Shown: piece after piece, positions 11,513 through 23,394 of the stretch
How positions within the stretch are numbered: position 1 is the stretch's first letter
How the letters are laid out: each line of letters opens with the position of its first letter
NCBI GenBank assembly: GCA_002286855.1
Contig: NRSV01000013.1
Location: forward strand, 157,190 to 221,189
Direction of reading: 5' to 3'
Length of the DNA: 64,000 nt
Origin: Bipolaris cookei
Lineage: Eukaryota > Ascomycota > Dothideomycetes > Pleosporales > Pleosporaceae
Program-made: the position numbers and the translations under genes
The notes under the pieces: model-generated
The model's database searches: none
What the model was told of the DNA's origin: nothing
What the model saw: the letters and a program-made list of their open reading frames with translations, nothing else

Positions 11513-12791
11513 TTTATATATGAAGTTCGCATTACCAAAGAAAAAGTAGCCTGCTCAATTGTCAAGTACGTTACTACAAAATATATTTTGATACATCAAC
11601 TCAGCCCCACTGCACTACAATACATAACCCAAAACAGATGTCCGTTACGTTGTATAGAAGCATCTAGGAGCAAGATAGCAATAAATAGTGGCAAATTTAT
11701 TATTCAATATCATTCACTCAATCCCTTATCCAACAATAGCTACGCCATATACCCACAAACTACTATACAATCTTCTAACTCAACATCCGTAGCTACAATT
11801 TCAGCGCTATAAACCCGCATCCATTCTATCCCAAAAAAGCCCCCCTCATCTTCCATCGTACCTTACGCCTCCCCCTAGAAAACCACAAGCACGAAGAAAA
11901 AAATGAGACAAGTGATATACCGTAACACTCTTACTGCCCGCCCGATCCTACCATCCTACTTCACCATCCCCAAAACAAAACCCCTCAACAATCCAAACCT
12001 TACGCCTCTCCCTCCTAACGCGAGCCTAAAATCCATTTCTACATTTTTGTCACTAAAAAAAATCCATCTCGCTCACCCCCCTCAAATTTATCTCTCGCAT
12101 CCGACTAATTTTATAAACTTCGGTACTACATAAGTCAGCCTTGCGTTAATCTTGGCACTACGTCGAGACTACTATAGCTGGCTCTAAAAAAAGTTTTGGT
12201 AGTATGCATCCTAGAGGTAAACTAAGAGTAGTACGCGCTACTGCGGTAGATATGTTACTAAAAAACAAAGGAGGTAGGAGTTTAAATATAAAGTACGTAG
12301 CACTTCCTCAGCTTTACTAAAAGAAGAAGATTAGATGGACTAGGGGAATTGCACGCATGTAACGTAGCCATTATCCGCTTCACACTCGTAAAAACCCTAA
12401 GACAAAAAAGACCATGTTGAAATAAAGATGAAAGAGGAAAGGAAAAAAAAGAGATCTGATACAGCCTCAGCCTCCCAATGCATCCAATAACTAACCCATT
12501 CTCCCTTCGTCTTCCTCTTCCTCAAGGATATGACCGTTAAAAAAAAGAAGACAAGTAAAAAAAATGCCAATATCCCATGTTTATCTTCCCCCCTCACTCC
12601 ACTCCAACCTCTTCTCTCTACAGAGTAAAAAAAGAGAGAAGTCAATAAAACAAGTAATATCACACATACACAAACACGCACACACATCTATTCAGCCTCG
12701 ATATCTCTCTCCGTCTTCATCTTCATATCATCGGCGGGCCAAACCACCCGGGTTCCGCTTCCTTATCCCCAGCCACACAGTCCTCAAATAC
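11513..12791. other. AT-rich gene-free tract beside the transposon
   Basis: AT-rich sequence with many A- and T-runs and no supported gene. It may hold older repeat remains or the rest of the transposon, but nothing could be identified by motif. The right end is the 3' flank of the Rsc4-like gene. Confidence 0.4.
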
Positions 12792-15667
12792 CTAATTCAT
12801 CGGCTGTCGCGGCAAATGCAAGAAAATAGTACACTTTTCAATCTCGACGTCTTCCTTCTTCGCAGCCGCTGCAGGCGTAGATCCCACATTCTCAGATGAT
12901 TCTTTCCGTTCCTTTTCCGCTATAATTTCGACTTCGATGCGATTTACGCCGCTGAGAAGCTTGGCTTCGAATAAGGGTTCGCCTTTCTTCTTTCCGCCTT
13001 CGTAACCAGGTCCTGGGCTGGCGCCATTGATACCGGCTGTGACTGGGACACGGTTTGCTTCAAGAGTCTTGTTACCATTGACGGTGACAAAGAGGCGGTA
13101 CATGCGGTTGGTAAGTGCAATTGGAATATTAGGGACAATCTGAATATAGGAATGGGTAGGCGCGACGACCATGGTGGCACTATACATGGTCTTCTGCTTG
13201 TTGGCGAGTATGTTGATGGACCATGGCTTTGACGCGCTCAGAGCGGGATGTGTACTTAGTGTGATCCTGGGTATTAATGCGTCTTGGTAATCTACACAGT
13301 CATTAGTGAGAAAGATCAGTCATTCCAACAAACTGCACTTACTCTTGAGTGGAGTCTTCCTGAAACAATCAACCCGTGGTACAGGAGGCGCGTGGTAGCT
13401 CTGTTGTTGCGGCGGAGGAATGTAGTGGCCATTCTGCAGACCAAGACCGTTTGGATGTGGACTACCGCTGGCTGTGCGAGACATGCTATGTGGTGGAGCC
13501 ATGTGTGGATGCGGTGTTTGTACCGGAATGCTGAGTCGTGAGCTATCGGGCGCGGTGCTTGCAGGCCTTGTTGCGCTCAGTGCTGGAGACTGTATATCTT
13601 GCTTGACACCGTTGACGGCCGGTGGGGACTTCGCAGTTTTACCTTGAGCAGCAGAGAGTGGAGCGCCTGTCGAAGCGCCGCCCTTGGGCCCAGAAAACGG
13701 ATTTGATGATGCTCCAGGCGTTGCTGCTTCGCCGGACGCGGTTCGTGATGACTGGTTCCCCATGCTGTTGAGTACATGTCGTTGCTGCCGTAAGAGAGCG
13801 TCGTTGTCGACGATGACACCTGGAGTTGCAGAATCGCGAGCACTTGGGGTATTGGGCTCCGAGCCTGGGCTTGGTTTGAGTTTTAGTTTCAATTGCTGCT
13901 TGGGAGCTGCTGATGCCGTCGACATGTTGAGTTTGAGCTTCGGCTGTGTTGGCTCGTTGACCTTTGACTTGGCCTCTTCAAGTTTCTTGTAAAAGATTTC
14001 CTGGGCAAATTAGAAAAGACCTTGGCCCGGATGGATTCAGCGTACCTCAAGCTCCAACGACAGGTTGTAGATATCACTTCCGTCTTCATTATAGATGCGA
14101 GCATTCTTCCAGATCAAGCTGAATGCACTTTCAAAAGCATCCCAGCTCTTGAATAGGGTATGGCCTGTAGGAGCTTCGCGACCAATGACGCCACGTACTT
14201 TCTTCTGTATTGCAGACAGCGACATGGGATCCTTGATCAGCTGATAGTAATCCTTCAAGCTCCGTGATGGGAGGTTTTGGAAGGGGACGAATATCTGTAG
14301 GCCTTGACTAGAAGGGTATTAGCATCAATGTTATACAATGCAGCTGAGGTACGTTACTTACTCCTCGTATTCAATAATCTCCCGCACAATCTGTTCCTGT
14401 GCCTGCTGAAAGGTCTTGCCTGTATACTCGGCGCCGTCGTTGTCATCGGGCGCTGCAGACGCCGACTGCCGCAATTTCGATGGGGCTGGCGTGGCTGATG
14501 CTGCAATGGCAGCTGCTCGCCGAGGGCGTTCGACAGTGTCATGTGTAACGGGTGTCTGCGGGACTCTAGGCGTTGATACGACGCGGGGCGACGGTTTTGA
14601 GGGAGTAGAGTTGTCTTCGCCAGGAATGGGAGTAGCTACTGCGACGTAATTGCCGTCCCGGTATGCTGGGTTGTGCTTTACCATCCAATTGGAGGCTGTC
14701 TTGCGTAGGCGCTCGGCATCTTCATAGATGACCGATTTCTTGTCGTTGTAGGCCTTTGCGTTGTTGACGAGTCGTTTACAGTCGCTCTCGACTTGAGCCA
14801 GGCTGGAATATTCTCCATTGAGCAGTTTTTTCTGAGGCGCCTCGAGTCAGCAATCCCGCACGAGATGTATGAGGAACAGCCAATAATATAGGATAGTGGT
14901 GGTGTAGAATTCGGATCGGTGGTGAAGGCGCATGGCATATGGGTGAAGATTGCAAAGGAGCAAACGGTAAGTAAGCGTACCTCGATGGTGTCTATCGCAA
15001 TGGGCAGCTTAGTATACTCGTAGTAGTCGGGTACTTCGTCCTAGACACGGCTGTCAGTGTGGGCCCTAATGGCAACGGGACCAGAACATACCCTATCCGG
15101 GAGCGTAAGGAAGTGAACTGCTATGGGTCGTCCCCTGCAGGCTGTCAGTGAGAAATCACGGGAATTGCTCGCCCGAGGGCGTGGAAGCTATGCCATGTGA
15201 GACTAGCGACAGAGGCCGAGCACGCACGTCTTGTCTTTTGCCTGCTTCAGGCTGTCGAGGAACTTCAAGCCCGCGGTCGTCGTCGAGGCTACCGTCTCCG
15301 AGCTGGCATTGGTGTCGGCCTGCACGCGAGCGGGTCGCTATCAGTAAAGGTTCGTAGGCTATTCCACCATGTTCTCCAGGGAGTCCTCGATGCATCGCCG
15401 GCGCGCGCGTGGTGTTGGGGCAGCGAGGAGGGGCCGACGGAGGTGGTGGTGGCTACTCGTCGAGCCCCCCAGATGTCGCGCGCTCTTGTCCAAAGCCCAT
15501 CCCGCATCGCGACCAACACGCCTTGTGCATCTCCAGAACACACACCGACGATGCATCAACCCTCGCCCATGAACTGCACGTACCGGCCCTTTTTGTCGCT
15601 TCGCAGGGCGATTGTCGTGGTCACTCGCAGCGGCGTTGGCGGCTTTCCGTTTGGCCGCGCTCTCCAT
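12792..15667 (-). CDS. rsc4: Rsc4-like tandem-bromodomain chromatin remodelling subunit
   Basis: Predicted subunit of the RSC (SWI/SNF-class) nucleosome remodeller that binds acetyl-lysine on histones. Eight exons: 15584-15667, 15228-15319, 15092-15134, 14981-15040, 14362-14831, 14046-14307, 13343-14000 and 12792-13291; 722 residues. Bromodomain 1 (about 45-150) is spread over five exons and reads ..FLTLPDRDEVPDYYEY..LPIAIDTIEKKL..AKAYN.. . Bromodomain 2 (about 250-345) reads LKDYYQLIKDPMSLSAIQKK..WKNARIYNEDGSDIY. A low-complexity Ser/Pro/Gln/Thr linker follows, then a conserved C-terminal region (about 560-722), in Rsc4 an Ig-like fold. The N-terminus is a basic nuclear-type stretch (MESAAKRKAANAA..PAKRQK). 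Intron 1 is long (264 nt) for this genome; the others are 45-149 nt. The start at 15667 is the first in-frame ATG. Confidence 0.88.
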
Positions 15668-16120
15668 TGCCGGTACTTTTGCGATCGCGTAGTCTATCCG
15701 AGCGAGGCCCACAAGGTCTCGAGGCGAGTAACGAGTGTGGCGGCGGTGCAGTGAGTTGCGCGTTCGGTCGTCAACCCGGTGGACGCGCCGCAGTGCTCAA
15801 TCTAGGGTTCTCCCAACTCTGCCAAGACTGCGTGCACGAGCCAGGCAATGAGTGCATCACAGACGCAACACTGTCGTTGTTGGACACCCATCAACCAACA
15901 ATAACAACATCAATAAAAACAATCACGACACGCATTGTCCCCCCAATCTGGAACTACAAACACTGATATAACCATTCAAGAGCTACTAGGCGCGGTGTTC
16001 TGGCTGCTGTCTCTCAGGGGTATACATGGAACAATGAGACCCTCCGCTAATACCGCAGCAAACCCATCATGTCTGTGACAATACCTCAGCAACAAGAAAA
16101 AGACTGCCCAGTAAGCACAT
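15668..16120. other. rsc4 promoter / CaMK 3' flank
   Basis: 453 bp upstream of the Rsc4-like gene and downstream of the kinase gene. It includes an AT-rich block around 15895-15970. No gene seen. Confidence 0.45.
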
Positions 16121-17546
16121 TTACTTGCTTGCTGCCTCTCCTGATGTTGCGTTCTTCTCAAACTCTGCTCGCGCTTCCTGCTCCTTCATCTCGCGCACCT
16201 TGGCAAGCACAACTTCTCGGAAGATGGCTCCCTTTGCGATTCTACTCAGACGTCCAGGTCCCTTGCCTGTGCCCGGCGTCTCCTTGGTCTCCAGGCCCTT
16301 GCTGTCTGAATGCCCAGCAATGGCCTCACCTGCAGCCTCGCGCGCGTTGGCAGGCACATCAGCCTCCCCAGGCACGTCTTCCTCCTCGTCTTCCTGCATC
16401 TTAAGCGCTTCAATGCGGTTTGCAAGCTTGACCAATTCGATACCGCGCCTGAGGCGAGCCTTTGCCGCGTATGCCTTGATCTCTGGCACCAAGTTGTGAT
16501 CCGTGGCAGTTTTTCCACTGAGCCATACGTGCTGGAGGGCAGCCTAAAAATGTTAGCCATCAGCCGATACACGAGACAATCTTGCTCACTTCGCTCGTCG
16601 GTCGCTTGGCTGGGTCGGGCTCCAGTAGATTCTTGATAAACTCTTTGGCCTCTGGGCTGACTTCCTTCCAGTAGCGCTCGTGGAAAATAACGCGGCCATT
16701 CTTGCATTCCTCAATCAAATCCGCAAGGTTCTCTGATCGGAACGGTGAGTATCCGCAGAGCAGTGTGTATGTAATGACTCCCATAGACCACATGTCGACG
16801 GGCTTTCCGTGGCCCTTCTTGAGCATCACCTCAGGAGCAGCGTATCCGAATGAGCCAGCCATGGTGGTTAGGACTTCGGTCTTGGAGTCGAGCATCTTGG
16901 CGATACCGAAATCAGCAAGTACGAGGGATGAGTTTTCGTCGTGTGTGAGATAGAGGAGGTTCTCTGGCTTGAGATCTATCTATTCTTAGTATCGCTTTAG
17001 TGAGCCAGCGGATGCACAACAAACCTCTGTGTACAACATTGTTTTGGTGAAGATAGTTGACTGCATCGAGCACCTGTCGAATCGTCTCGGCAGCGTCCTT
17101 TTCTGTGAACTTTCCCTTTTCACAGATGCGGTCGAAGAGCTCTCCACCAGTTGCCAATTGGGTTACAATGTAGTATTTGTCCTGGGCAGAATATTAGCTT
17201 GCTGGCCTGCCCCACGTCCTCATTTGCATGCCTACCCTTGACTCGAACCAGTCGTGAAACTTGACAATGTGCGGGTGCTTCATGCGCTGCAGCATCTCCA
17301 GCTCGTCGTAGACCATCTGCTCGTTTCCGCGGACATTCTTCTTCAGGATGATCTTGACGGCGACCTTGCCCTCGGGACAGTCGGCCTCCCTGACAATACC
17401 GTACGTTCCGGCGCCCAGCGTCTTTCCGAAGCGGTATCGTGATCTGCAATTGGTATGTTCAGTAAGGGGGCAAGCGGGCGCGGGGTATCAAAGAGCACCC
17501 ACTTGCGATCATAGCTGTCGGGCTGGCCGTGCAGTTTGTTGAGCAT
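16121..17546 (-). CDS. cmk1: calcium/calmodulin-dependent protein kinase (CaMK I/II-like)
   Basis: Cytoplasmic Ser/Thr kinase of fungal Ca2+ signalling. Exons 17503-17546, 17236-17443, 17025-17181, 16590-16975 and 16121-16543 give 405 residues. The kinase domain begins at about residue 17: glycine loop LGAGTYGIVRE, VAVKIILKK with the ATP-binding Lys, HRDLKPENLL (split by an intron after HR), LADFGIAK, an activation loop TTMAGSFGYAAPEVM that carries the site phosphorylated by CaMKK in the family, and DMWSMGVITYTLLCGYSPF. The region after about residue 275, with basic ARLRRGIELVKLANRIEALK, is where autoinhibitory and calmodulin-binding helices lie in homologues. The start is uncertain: T-N-M-L-N-K-L is conserved in relatives, so translation may begin at 17618 in a 4-nt exon spliced to T-N-M. 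The ATG at 17546 is the conservative choice. Confidence 0.9.
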
Positions 17547-18541
17547 GTTGGTCACTGTGCACACAGTCAGTCAACCGAGCAGCTTGCAGCGCAATGCAGA
17601 GAATGGGCACACACTCATGATGGGCAAGCCGGTGTGCAGTTATACGACTGCGGCGGGCGTATTTTGGGGCGGAGGGTGAAGCTTGGGGGTTGCCTATCGG
17701 GCGCGTTCAGCTGGCGGGGAGGTTGGCGAGGGGTAGGTATCAACAGATACGTAGGAAGCAAGGCGTTTGGAACGAGGAAAAGAGCGGGCAGCAAAGGAAA
17801 AAGAAGTGGTGGAAAAGGAGGCACAGGCTGAGCTGGGTCAGCAACAATAAGTCCAGGGTCTGTTTCTGGACGAGCTGGAGTTGCACCTGGGCCGACGGTG
17901 GGGGCAGGCGCAGGCGCACCTGAAAGTCGTGTCCGCCTCGTGGCCTGTGGCTGACTTTGTGAGGCGCAGCACCGCCTAGCTGCGTAACCTAACCATGTCT
18001 ATACGTACATACCAATACCGTCTGTGTCTATGTATATCCCACTGCCGCTGCTTCCTGATGGCCATATATGCAAGGCTGTATTAGCTCTGCTGACGGCTCT
18101 GCTGTGCACAATGAGAGCGAGCAGCAGCCCGTTTGGCGAATCTCTGCTGTCAGCTGCCATCACTTCACTGTGGCTGCTGTCATCTCTAGCACCCAAAGCA
18201 TGGGCCTTACCTAGTCCACTGGTGGCGCATCTGGCGCATCTCCATGAATCTTTGTCGCCAGTAAAAGCAGCTAATGCATCATAGGGAAAGAAAGAGACGT
18301 CAGTCTAGGGAGGAACCATCAAACGGTCGCGTATAAGGGCCGATCCTGGTCGTGCAGCGGGAGCAAGCCTGACAGGTTTGCATGTGCGATTCCTACGTCA
18401 TGCCGTCTTGCCCATACATAAAATCAGGGTCTTGATCAACACACACAACCGTCGCATTTCTTCAGTATTCTCCAACCTTTTTCCAGCAACAGGACTTTGT
18501 CTATAAACCTCACCTCACAAACACACTCTCAACTCTCAACC
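17547..18541. promoter_or_regulatory. divergent promoter region, CaMK / 102-aa protein
   Basis: About 1 kb between divergent genes. Close to the plus-strand gene are a CRE-like tacgtca at 18394-18400 and a TATA-like catacataaaa at 18413-18423. The middle is GC-rich with GCTGCTG-type simple sequence. A possible first CaMK exon (ATG at 17618) lies at the left end. No other gene seen. Confidence 0.5.
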
Positions 18542-18913
18542 ATGGCTATCAGCTTCCTCGCTATCTTCGCAGGCCTCATCGCCTTGACCGCAGCCTACCT
18601 GTACGTTTTCGGCATCTCGCCTGAGCTAAAGCGCAAGATGGAGCGCCAGGCACTCAAGACCATGGGCGAGAACAAGATGTCTTACATGACCAAGGGTAAG
18701 TCATGACATGCTCCCACCTTTTTCACAATATTACTTGGAGTATACTGACACCTTGCAGATGCCATCGACAAGGTTCCTGCATCTGACCAGGAGAACGTCA
18801 AAAGCCTCAAGAAGGGTCTCGGCAACCTGGCCGGTGGCGCTACCCAAAACCCCATTGGCGAGCATACTGGTGAAGCTGCGGACACTCTCACCCGTCCCTT
18901 TACTGGTCGCTAA
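18542..18913 (+). CDS. small single-pass membrane protein, function unknown
   Basis: 102 residues from two exons, 18542-18695 and 18759-18913 (63-nt intron, GTAAGT..TTGCAG). Residues 4-24 (SFLAIFAGLIALTAAYLYVF) form a hydrophobic segment that could be an anchor or signal peptide. A short basic stretch (ELKRKMERQ) follows, then a soluble tail rich in Gly and Thr (KKGLGNLAGGATQNP, ending TRPFTGR). I do not recognise a named family. The promoter has a TATA-like box about 125 bp upstream and a CRE-like motif, and the leader is rich in CA repeats, as in well-expressed fungal genes. The clean intron, Met start in context accATGG and short C-rich leader support a real gene. Function is not inferred. 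Confidence 0.7.
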
Positions 18914-19295
18914 TGCCCCTTCTTGGTACAGTTCACGCAGTCACCCAAGCCAGGGATTCGGCGTCGAACTCGACTAAGAACGTGTGACTTGACTGGGACA
19001 CCGTCCAGAGTTACCCCAAAGCTGCGCTTGACCGTGTCTCGGCAGTGACGAACAAGACTCAGGATACCGCTCAGTACCGTGTTCCAAGGAAGGCGGAGTA
19101 ACGGCGTGATGATTTTTGGGTGGATGAGCGGCTGGTTGTTCTTGATGAGCGTTTTCGTTGTTCGGATATGATTCTGACGCTTCTCTTTTCTTCTTCCAGT
19201 GGCTACAACCACCTCTCACGACCTTGATGACCCCTTTGTAATAACACTCAACATCTCATGAACCTCAACCATTCAATCAATGTCTTGATATCACC
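18914..19295. other. convergent 3' flanks
   Basis: 382 bp between the 102-aa protein gene (+) and the DUF1294 gene (-). It should hold both 3' UTRs. No further gene seen. Confidence 0.45.
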
Positions 19296-19694
19296 TTATC
19301 TTCTTACTGTTACCCCACCACTCCACACTAGCCAAGCAACACCTTCCCAGCACAGCACAATCCCCCAGAACACAACCTGGAATGCAGCCTTCTTCTTCTT
19401 ATGCTGAAAATAATGCATCCCCGCCAGCGCACCCGGCCACCCTCCAACAAGCGCCAGTGTCTGTAACGTCGTTTCCTTGACCCTCCTCTCCATATTCCGA
19501 GCCTGCATCTTATCATACCCATAAAACACAAACGTAACCCCACTAATAGCACAAGTATACGAAACCACATACAAGGGGAATCGCGACAGAGCGTATAGCC
19601 GCATGAGCGTCGCAGCAGGGAGAAGCAGCGACGCCACACCAGCTAGTGTTGCTACTGTCCAAGGTCGACGCCGCGGTCGCGCCCGTGGTACCAT
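19296..19694 (-). CDS. DUF1294 family membrane protein
   Basis: 132 residues, one exon, true ATG at 19694. It starts with a basic stretch (MVPRARPRRRP) and has hydrophobic segments at about 13-32, 38-58 and 105-125. The family core is visible: FVFYGYDKMQARN..RRVKETTLQ, LALVGGWPGALAGM and the HKKKKAAFQVVFW motif. DUF1294 proteins are small membrane proteins of bacteria and fungi with no established biochemical role; the length fits. It is convergent with the 102-aa gene. The family call is firm; function is unknown. Confidence 0.85.
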   Translation of the reverse strand: MVPRARPRRRPWTVATLAGVASLLLPAATLMRLYALSRFPLYVVSYTCAISGVTFVFYGYDKMQARNMERRVKETTLQTLALVGGWPGALAGMHYFQHKKKKAAFQVVFWGIVLCWEGVAWLVWSGGVTVRR

Positions 19695-21337
19695 CTTTGC
19701 GTATACTTATATGTATACGAGTGCGTTGTATGTGTGGGTATTTACTGGTGGCTTTAAAGAGGGAAATAGCATAGATGGCTTGTTGGACATGAATATTTTG
19801 AGCAGACGTTTGGGCGGGGGAAAAGGCAAGGCTATGATGGCGCTGTTTTCTAAGCGACTCGTATGCCCTGTCGATCTCCCGGTTTGGCGGGTTGCAGGGG
19901 CGCTTGGGGGGATGGGGGTTAGTATGGATGTAGTAGATTTTGTGCTGTAGGTACACTGGTTTTCAACTGATTCTAGTATATATTTCTAGTCTGTTCTGTT
20001 TTTCTGCTAACCTGATGCTTCTTGGAGTCGACTGTGTGTGTGGATTTGCTGGTGTCGCAAAGAACAGTATTGAGTACAGGCCAAGGTGTGTATTACGCCA
20101 ACGAGAAGCATCGATAGAACTTGTCTACTGGATGTTGTTCAAGTTGAAAACACCTACATACAACCGCAATACTCTGATATGTACATGCTTTGCTGTTGTC
20201 GATTTCCTCGGCTCACAGCAGATGTTTTATAAGCACACATGCATGCTTGTACCTTTCTCGGCCCGTCCCGCACTTTCCTGCATTCAACCCATGCCACACC
20301 TGCAATTTCACCTCCTCAACTTGATTCCACTCTCATCAATCCGACCCATCGGCCATTGAATCCCAGTTCAGCCGCACAATATACGTGATCCAACTACGAT
20401 GACAACCGTCCCGAATCTATTTCGACTCACACGTGATGCCGGACCTATATCACCTCTACTCGCGTAAAAACCGCATGTACGTACGTGCGCTTATCCACTC
20501 AAGCTGACATATCGGCCCTGTACTAACAGTAACTGGTAGCCTCATTAAACATTAAGGCCCGACTATCGGGATACGCCGCAGCTATCTCTTGAGGCATTAT
20601 TCGGGATACTTACTAACAAAAAATGACATGGTTGAGGAAGACGAATACATTCGCATGCGTATATCCGGACGACAATAAAGCCGGCTGACAGCGCTGCGGG
20701 CCGGAGGAAACAAAACAAATACTGCCGATGGATAGCTTCGATAAACTGGCATATTGCGACTCCCCCCTCTTTGCATGGATGCCATGTTTAGATGATACAA
20801 TGAGAGTTTGACACTAACTCGCTCGCATTTATAATAAACGCAGGCAAGCCTAGCCAAGATGAGCGGCCTTTTCTATTGCTATCAAAGGTTTATCGAGTCC
20901 CTGGTTTGATTTGCCAGAAAAAAGAAACGCCACTACTACAAGCTGTATATCCCTGCGCGGAGATTAAATTTCCGAGTCACCGAAAAAAAATACCCTATCA
21001 GAGCCCCTTGATCATGATCGCAAAAACAAACGAGGGAAAAAAAGCTTGTTTGTTAAGGATGGATTATCTAGGATAAGATTTGCCCACTACTACTAGGTAT
21101 AAGAAATTAAACACTAAATCAGCTACACTTCCAAGTCGCATGTGCGTGTTCCCTTGTTGACCAGGAACTCCACACAAAAGCGAGCCAAGGCTAATAAAAC
21201 AAAGGGAAGAAATAAGACACATGACGGCGTCAAGACGCAGCGAGTACAGCTGCTAGATTTGAAGAATGTTGTGGTGATGCGCTACATACAACAATACATA
21301 TGGATATTATTCCCCTGTTTCTTATAGATTTCTTGAC
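19695..21337. other. intergenic, no gene seen
   Basis: 1.6 kb with no supported gene. A 139-codon frame at 19940-20359 begins at a non-ATG codon and shows no family. The part from about 20870 to 21200 is A-rich. The right end is the 3' flank of the GH17 gene. Confidence 0.45.
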
Positions 21338-23394
21338 TTATGAAAGGACATCAATACAGCCAAAGTGCTGCTCAACACCATAGGCACCAGCGGCCTTCCA
21401 GGAGTCGTCCTGGAAGGAGAAGACGCTAGCATTCTTGCCGACAACCTCCTGGATCTTTTGCATAGCGATGCGCTGAGCGTCGTGGCTGGCGACGGCCTTG
21501 CCGTTAGTTTGACCCTGAGAGGGCCAGCCGATCTCGCCAATGTAGGCACCGCGGGCGGCGGCCTCAGGGCAGACCTTGGAGGCCTGCTCGAGCTGCTGGG
21601 CGGCGAAGTCACCGGCCATGTCGGCGCTGACAGACTGAGTGAAGTAGGGCTGAACCTGGCAGACGAAGACGTCAATGTGGGAGCAGAGAGCGGCACCCTT
21701 GGACTCCCAGACATCGACAGGCTCGGTGGTGGTGACGGGGACGGAAGAGGGGAAGCCAGCGCCACGGAGCTCGTCGCGGACATGGTCGATGTAGGAAGCA
21801 AGCTGCTCGGGCTGGCAGTTACCGTTGAACATGCACTCGTTGCCGACAATAACCATGGCGACGCTGTCCTTGGGAGCCTTGTTCTTGATGTCATCGAGCT
21901 GCTTGTTGGCGTATTCGGAGAAGCAGCCCTTCCCGCCAGCCTCGAGGAAGATACCGTAGATGATCTTGAGGCCATGCTTCTGGCACTCGGGAACAACGTT
22001 CTCGAAGACACCGCAGTCGGTGTTGTAGACGCGGATAGTGGTGAAACCCAAACCAGCGATCTTCTCAATGTCAGAAGCAACCTCCGCAGCTTCCTTGCAC
22101 AGGCCGAGCTGTGTGTAGGGCGTGTAGGTAATGGACCACTTGTCGCCGTTGGTTACAATGTGACCATTGCCACCAGATGGGCTGGTGGGCTTGGGCTGCG
22201 CACTGCTGCTGGAAGGAGTAGGTTTGGGCTTGTTGACATCCGGAACAGAGGGAGTCTGAGCAGGCTTGCTCTCCTTAGGAGTCTGGGGAACACCCGGGTA
22301 GGTGGCTGGCTGACTCTGCTGGGGGACACCTGGAGCAGGGCTGCTGGGCTTGGGAGACTCAGGCTGAGGGGGTTGAGAAGTGCCTGGGTAGGTAGGAGGC
22401 TGGCTTTGCTGGGGAACACCTGGAGATGGCTGGCTCTGCTGGGGAACACCTGGAGCAGGGCCGGTAGGCTTGGGAGTCTCCTCATCGCAAGAGGTGGAAG
22501 CTGGGACAGCCGGTTGAGGAGGCTGACTTCCCTGAGGGTAGGTCGGGGGCTGGCTCTGCTGGGGGACTGCTGGGCTGCTGGGCTTGGGAGACTCAGGCTG
22601 AGGGGGTTGAGAAGTGCCTGGGTAGGTAGGAGGCTGGCTTTGCTGGGGAACACCTGGAGATGGCTGGCTCTGCTGGGGAACACCTGGAGCAGGGCCGGTA
22701 GGCTTGGGAGTCTCCTCATCGCAAGAGGTGGAAGCTGGGACAGCCGGTTGAGGAGGCTGACTTCCCTGAGGGTAGGTCGGGGGCTGGCTCTGCTGGGGGA
22801 CTGCTGGGCTGCTGGGCTTGGGAGACTCAGGCTGAGGGGGTTGAGAAGTGCCTGGGTAGGTAGGAGGCTGGCTTTGCTGGGGAACACCTGGAGATGGCTG
22901 GCTCTGCTGGGGAACACCTGGAGCAGGGCCGGTAGGCTTGGGGGTCTCCTCATCGCAAGAGGTGGAAGCTGGGACAGCTGGCTGAGGAGGTTGGCTTCCC
23001 TGAGGATAGGTAGGAGGCTGGCTCTGCTGGGGAACTGCTGGGCTGCTGGGCTTGGGAGACTCAGGCTGAGGAGGCTGGCCTCCTTGTGGGTAGACAGGAG
23101 GCTGGCTCTGCTGGGGAACAGCTGGAGGAGCAGAGCTGCTGGGCTTGGGAGTCTCCGGGGTGGCGGTGGGGTAGTGCGGGGGAGGGCCTGCTGAATGTTA
23201 GGATGTGTATCGGTGATGACATGATTGCTGTTCTATTACTAACCAGTCACGTAGACGGTGGTGTATATAGTGCAAACGTCCTCCTGGGGAGCCGCGGCGT
23301 GATCGTGGCGGCGCTGGTGGAAACCAGCATGAGCCTTGTGCTGGGAAGCAAAGGCCGACCCAGCAAGGGCAGCGGCAACAAAGGCGTACTTCAT
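21338..23394 (-). CDS. btgE: secreted GH17 cell-wall beta-1,3-glucanase (BtgE/Scw-like)
   Basis: Predicted cell-wall glucan hydrolase or transglycosylase. Two exons, 23244-23394 and 21338-23190 (53-nt intron, GTTAGT..TTCAG); 667 residues. Residues 1-16 (MKYAFVAAALAGSAFA) are a signal peptide, followed by a His/Arg-rich stretch and C-T-I-Y-T-T-V-Y-V-T, common at the N-terminus of fungal wall proteins. A long Pro/Gln/Ser linker (about 50-390) is built of 78-residue repeats with units such as VPQQSQPPTYP and ASTSCDEETPKP. The GH17 domain occupies about 400-667: LGFTTIRVYNTDCG, acid/base Glu in VIVGNECMFN (about E502) and nucleophile in YIGEIGWPSQG (about E603), both intact. It ends without a GPI-type tail. 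AT-rich TATA-like sequence lies at about 23473-23490. Long frames on the opposite strand are shadows of the repeats. Confidence 0.92.
22352..23100. repeat. 234-bp coding tandem repeat in the GH17 linker
   Basis: Direct repeats with a period of 234 bp (78 codons): unit 1 at 22352-22585, unit 2 at 22586-22819, unit 3 at 22820-23053, then a partial unit. Units 1 and 2 look identical by eye at the nucleotide level, while unit 3 carries scattered differences in its distal half. Because the period is a multiple of three, copy number can change without breaking the protein. Within each unit are shorter repeats encoding VPQQSQP. Confidence 0.92.

Noticed and set aside
19940..20359. 139-codon plus-strand frame
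   Set aside because: It starts at a non-ATG codon and has a composition typical of random translation of intergenic DNA.
21365..23194. 609-codon plus-strand frame opposite the GH17 gene, and a 266-codon minus-strand frame in another phase
   Set aside because: Both follow from the GC-rich, period-three repeat array of the real gene. The predicted proteins are low-complexity Leu/Gly/Arg or Pro/Ser and match no family.
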